Shown in pieces: positions 61,136 to 64,000 of a stretch of 64,000 nt of DNA (the stretch's first letter is position 1; each line of letters opens with the position of its first letter). Under the pieces are notes generated by a model. It was not told the DNA's origin. It ran no database searches and was given only the letters and a program-made list of their open reading frames with translations. The position numbers and the translations under genes are program-made. Source of the stretch: Bacteroidota bacterium (GTDB taxonomy: Bacteria > Bacteroidota > Bacteroidia > Bacteroidales > VadinHA17); NCBI GenBank assembly GCA_029547705.1, contig JAKPOU010000041.1, positions 326,791-390,790 on the forward strand, given 5' to 3'.

Positions 61136-61972
61136 CTACACACCACTGAAAGCACTGAATCCTTTATCCACGGGAATTACCACACCGGTAACTGCCTTTG
61201 AAAAGTCAGAAGCAAGATATAAAAGGGTACCGGTAAGTTCCTCCGGGATGCAATATTCCTCCATGGGTGTATTGTTCAATACTTTCTGCCCCCTGGGTGT
61301 TGATCCTCCTGTTTTTTCGTCAACCAGCAGAAACCGGTTCTGGTTTGTAAGAAGAAAACCCGGAGCAATTGCATTTACCCTTATGCCAACTCTTGCAAAA
61401 TGAACCGCCAGCCACATTGTGAAGTTATTTATGGCCGATTTGGCGGCAGAATAGGCAACAATCTTTGTAAGCGGCCTGTAGGAATTCATTGAGGAGATAT
61501 TGACTATTACACCGGAGCGTTTTTTTACCATATCTGTTGTAAAAACCATTGACGGAAGGAGAGTGCCCTTGAAGTTCAGATCAAAAACTTTATCGAAACC
61601 CTCGGTCTTAAGACCGAAAAATGTGTCTTCGGGGTTTTCCGAGCCATCCATTATTTCTGTTTTTGTTGTTGCTTCAGGTGAGTTTCCCCCGGCTCCGTTC
61701 ACGAGTATGTCTATTTCTCCGAATTCCCGGTTTATCTCTTTCTTTGCCTGCTCCAGTGAAGCTTTATCAAGAACACTTGCCGCAACGCCAATGCATGGCG
61801 TCCCGAATTCATTCTGCAGCCTGCCGGCAATCTTCCTTGCAGCTTCCCCGTCAAGATCAAGAATAGCTGTTTTTACACCTTTGGCAGCAAGTGATTTAGC
61901 CATTTCAGAGCATATCACCCCGGCACCCCCGGTGATTACTGCCACTTTACCTTTTAAATTAAGTTCGTCCAT
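61136..61972 (-). CDS. SDR fructuronate reductase (mannonate oxidoreductase)-like
   Basis: A 278-residue short-chain dehydrogenase. It has the NAD(P) motif VITGGAGVICSEMA (about residues 13-26), ILVNGAGG, the catalytic serine in VNISSMNS, and YSAAK (about 174-178). The block NAIAPGFLLTNQNRFLL is typical of the SDR enzymes that replace UxuB and reduce fructuronate to mannonate. Lying between the LarA-like gene (17 bases downstream) and uxaC, it fits the step after UxaC/UxaE. The residue before the motif cysteine shows the glycine pattern GGxGxxC, slightly altered from GxxxGxG. Confidence 0.87.
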   Translation of the reverse strand: MDELNLKGKVAVITGGAGVICSEMAKSLAAKGVKTAILDLDGEAARKIAGRLQNEFGTPCIGVAASVLDKASLEQAKKEINREFGEIDILVNGAGGNSPEATTKTEIMDGSENPEDTFFGLKTEGFDKVFDLNFKGTLLPSMVFTTDMVKKRSGVIVNISSMNSYRPLTKIVAYSAAKSAINNFTMWLAVHFARVGIRVNAIAPGFLLTNQNRFLLVDEKTGGSTPRGQKVLNNTPMEEYCIPEELTGTLLYLASDFSKAVTGVVIPVDKGFSAFSGV

Positions 61973-62050
61973 ATTTTTAATAATTTATCATATTTCCCTT
62001 GTTGTTTATTTTCTTCTGATGAGCAGAGACCGGATACAGCCGGTACGGGT

Positions 62051-63454
62051 TTATTCCCCGAATCCGAAATATTCCCTGGCGTTCCTGTAAGAAATACCTT
62101 CAATGAGAGGTTTAAGTATTTCTTCTTCGTCAGGTATATTGCCTTTTTCAACTTCTTCACCCACAAAATTGCATACCACACGCCTGAAATATTCATGTCT
62201 GGGATATGACAGAAAGCTTCTTGAATCGGTTACCATGCCGATAAACCTTCTCATCAGCCCGAATGAGGCCAGGTCCCTGATATGTTTTTCCATACCCGTT
62301 TTCTGATCAAGGAACCACCAGGCAGCCCCGAACTGAACTTTCACGGCTGTACTGCCGTCGTTGAAATTTCCTGCCATGGTTATCAGCATTTCATTGTCAG
62401 AGGGATTGAGATTGTAAAGAATTGTCTTGCCCAGTTGTGCAGTATCATCCAGACTGTTGAGAAAGCGTGACATTCTGACCGCATCCTGGGGACCCCCTAT
62501 GGAATCCCAGCCGGTATCCGGCCCAAGGAGCCTGAATGCCCTCGAGTTATTGTTTCTCAGTGCACCGACATGAAACTGCTGGGTCCAGCCCCTTTTATGA
62601 TTCATCCGGCATAGTTCAGTCATGACGGCTGTCCTGTATTTTTCAGATTCCTCCTCTGAAATCTGATCACCTTTCAACAGCTTTCTGAATATCCTGTCAG
62701 CTTCTGCCGCGGTAAAAGCCGTGTAATAGAATCTGTCGAGCCCGTGATCGGATAATCTCCCTCCCGTACTGTGGAAAAATTCATGCCGTCTGTCAAGCAC
62801 TTCAATGAGTGTGTCAAAATCCTTTATTTCACTGCCGGCTGCTTTGCCCAGCGTTTCAATATATGCCTTGAATTTTGCCGGGTCCTCAGTCTTTATGGCA
62901 TTATCAGGCCTGAATGTCGGAAGAATGAGTATCCCGAAACTGCCTTTCAGCTTTCCGTGATGTTCCAGCGAGTCTGCCGGATCATCGGTGGTACATATTA
63001 TTTCGGCCTTGAATTTTTTTAACAGGGATCTGATGCTGAACTCTCTGGTATTTAGCATTTCACTGCTTTCCCTGTAAATCCTGTCGGCAGTGGCGGGTGA
63101 AAGCAGGTCATAGATTCCGAAATACCGGGCAAGTTCCAGGTGTGTCCAGTGATAAAGCGGATTTCCAACGGCCGCCGGAACCGTTTCAGCCCATTTCCTG
63201 AATTTTTCAATGTCAGGAGCTTCACCTGTACAGTATTTTTCATTAATACCGTTTGTTCTCATGGCTCTCCATTTATAATGGTCTCCTTCGAGCCATGCCT
63301 GGGTTATATTCTCAAACTGCCTGTCATCAGCTATCATTGAAGGGGAAAGGTGACAGTGAAAATCAATTATCGGCTGATCTTCGGAATATTGATGAAATAA
63401 TCTTGATGCTGTTTTGTTCGTTAGCAGAAAATCATCATGAATAAATTTCTTCAT
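62051..63454 (-). CDS. uxaC: Uronate isomerase
   Basis: A 467-residue amidohydrolase-fold enzyme that isomerises glucuronate to fructuronate and galacturonate to tagaturonate. The metal-binding motif is IDFHCHLSPSM (about residues 30-40). Further family blocks are WRAMRTNGINEKYCTG (about 57-72), ICTTDDPADSLEHH, the aromatic VGALRNNNSRAFRLLGPDTGWDS, and the C-terminal VTDSRSFLSYPRHEYFRR. It is the first gene of the operon running down to uxaE; its promoter should lie in the 233-base gap at 63455-63687, where no exact consensus box was seen. Confidence 0.96.
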   Translation of the reverse strand: MKKFIHDDFLLTNKTASRLFHQYSEDQPIIDFHCHLSPSMIADDRQFENITQAWLEGDHYKWRAMRTNGINEKYCTGEAPDIEKFRKWAETVPAAVGNPLYHWTHLELARYFGIYDLLSPATADRIYRESSEMLNTREFSIRSLLKKFKAEIICTTDDPADSLEHHGKLKGSFGILILPTFRPDNAIKTEDPAKFKAYIETLGKAAGSEIKDFDTLIEVLDRRHEFFHSTGGRLSDHGLDRFYYTAFTAAEADRIFRKLLKGDQISEEESEKYRTAVMTELCRMNHKRGWTQQFHVGALRNNNSRAFRLLGPDTGWDSIGGPQDAVRMSRFLNSLDDTAQLGKTILYNLNPSDNEMLITMAGNFNDGSTAVKVQFGAAWWFLDQKTGMEKHIRDLASFGLMRRFIGMVTDSRSFLSYPRHEYFRRVVCNFVGEEVEKGNIPDEEEILKPLIEGISYRNAREYFGFGE

Positions 63455-63687
63455 CGTTAGATATCATTTAGTTAAAAATTGTCCGGAACCAGAATTAAAA
63501 CATTACGGGAAGTTACATGATAAAAGATTTTGAAAAATAATAATAACAATTTAATCTACCAAGTAACTTTACATAAGAGAGAGAATAAAATATTACACTA
63601 TTGTCCGATTAATCTTTTAGATTCATAATTAGCTCGCTTATATGCCTGAATATCAATCATCATATTTTCATTTTAAAAACTGACCCC

Positions 63688-64000
63688 CTATATATTAAGT
63701 GATAATTGCAGACCTGGAGGGATTGACTTACTTTTAATAATTCTCTTTGTGCTACGCAGAAGTTCATTAACATCCAGATTGCTTATCAGGTGGATCCTAA
63801 TCAGTGAGGCCACAACTGAGAACGCTTTTTTGGCTTGTGCGATCATCTGTGTCACAGTTAAAAGAAGCTGAGCTATCAAGGTGCACCAGACCTGTGTGTA
63901 AATCGCATTTACATTCTCCCCGTAGAAATAATGCAACTGAAAGTTCTGCTTCATTTTCTTGAATAGCAGCTGTCGGGTAAAGGACTGGCGCGGTACCAAA
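63688..64000 (-). mobile_element. C-terminal part of an IS4-like transposase (cut by window edge)
   Basis: The frame enters from the right edge and stops at 63688-63690. It gives about 103 residues resembling the end of IS4/DUF4372-type transposases: LLFKKMKQNFQLHYFYGENVNAIYTQ, a hydrophobic helix, then SVVASLIRIHLISNLDVNELL. The FKKMKQNF block corresponds to the region holding the last catalytic glutamate, but the expected RWxIE pattern is not clearly readable in the visible frame. No terminal inverted repeat was identified at its left side. The element may be intact beyond the window or a remnant. Confidence 0.65.

Noticed and set aside
1..64000. CRISPR array, tRNA or rRNA genes, prophage
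   Set aside because: No regularly spaced repeats, tRNA-like cloverleaf sequences, rRNA segments or phage structural genes were recognised on either strand.

Overview
The window comes from an anaerobic member of the Bacteroidota, most likely near the Bacteroidales/Marinilabiliales. This rests on a TonB-dependent receptor, secreted sugar enzymes with Tat-type lipoprotein leaders, DUF3127 and DUF4956 proteins, a DUF5009-type acyltransferase, the futalosine menaquinone gene mqnA, weak Shine-Dalgarno sequences, and several upstream boxes that fit the Bacteroidota -7 consensus TAnnTTTG. No rRNA, tRNA, CRISPR array, prophage or integron was seen. Genes are packed in short strand-alternating blocks. 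The only stretches over 300 bases without a gene are 33115-33421 and 38481-38865.

Layout. 2-1930 (+): the tail of an unknown gene and an SGLT-type symporter. 1933-7807 (-): a sugar-phosphate operon (SIS isomerase, PfkB kinase-HAD phosphatase fusion, possible deoxyhypusine-synthase-like protein) and a TonB receptor. 8016-14664 (+): a giant PQQ-type beta-propeller protein with an embedded methyltransferase-like segment and a malectin-like end, followed by a lipoprotein, a one-helix membrane protein, and an FtsX-type permease with its ATPase. 14788-19857 (+): a five-gene heterodisulfide-reductase-like (Hdr) redox complex ending in a membrane b-type/FeS protein. 20002-20556: a lipoprotein. 20615-29231 (-): purL, a YVTN-propeller phosphoesterase, a DUF3127 protein, an FKBP isomerase and mnmD. 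29406-33114: a secreted TIM-barrel enzyme, a DUF5009/HGSNAT-like acyltransferase and a GH109-like enzyme. 33422-38480 (-): a HAD phosphatase, DUF4956 plus a CotH-like protein, transketolase and a zinc-ribbon protein. 38866-42309 (+): a three-gene NAD-linked [FeFe]-hydrogenase. 42328-49882: SNF2 helicase, dinB, HD hydrolase, a small HTH protein, mqnA and purB. 49901-54654 (+): an MsbA-like exporter, GH35 beta-galactosidase and a glycerophosphodiesterase. 54764-63454 (-): a hexuronate operon. 63688-64000: the end of an IS4-like transposase.

How it fits together. The cell appears to ferment plant or host sugars. Hexuronates enter through an ExuT-like carrier and are handled by UxaC, UxaE and an SDR reductase. 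The operon also holds a LarA-type nickel epimerase homologue and 6-phosphogluconate dehydrogenase, and no mannonate dehydratase was seen. This suggests a mannonate-to-gluconate route into the pentose phosphate pathway, which would be a distinctive metabolic branch. Reducing power could leave as H2 through the hydrogenase or pass through the Hdr-like complex to menaquinone.

The best candidates for undescribed systems are the propeller/methyltransferase/malectin plus ABC-permease operon, the Hdr-type quinone module, the LarA-centred uronate route, and the kinase-phosphatase-isomerase sugar operon. All functions are inferred by reading the sequence; no database search was run.
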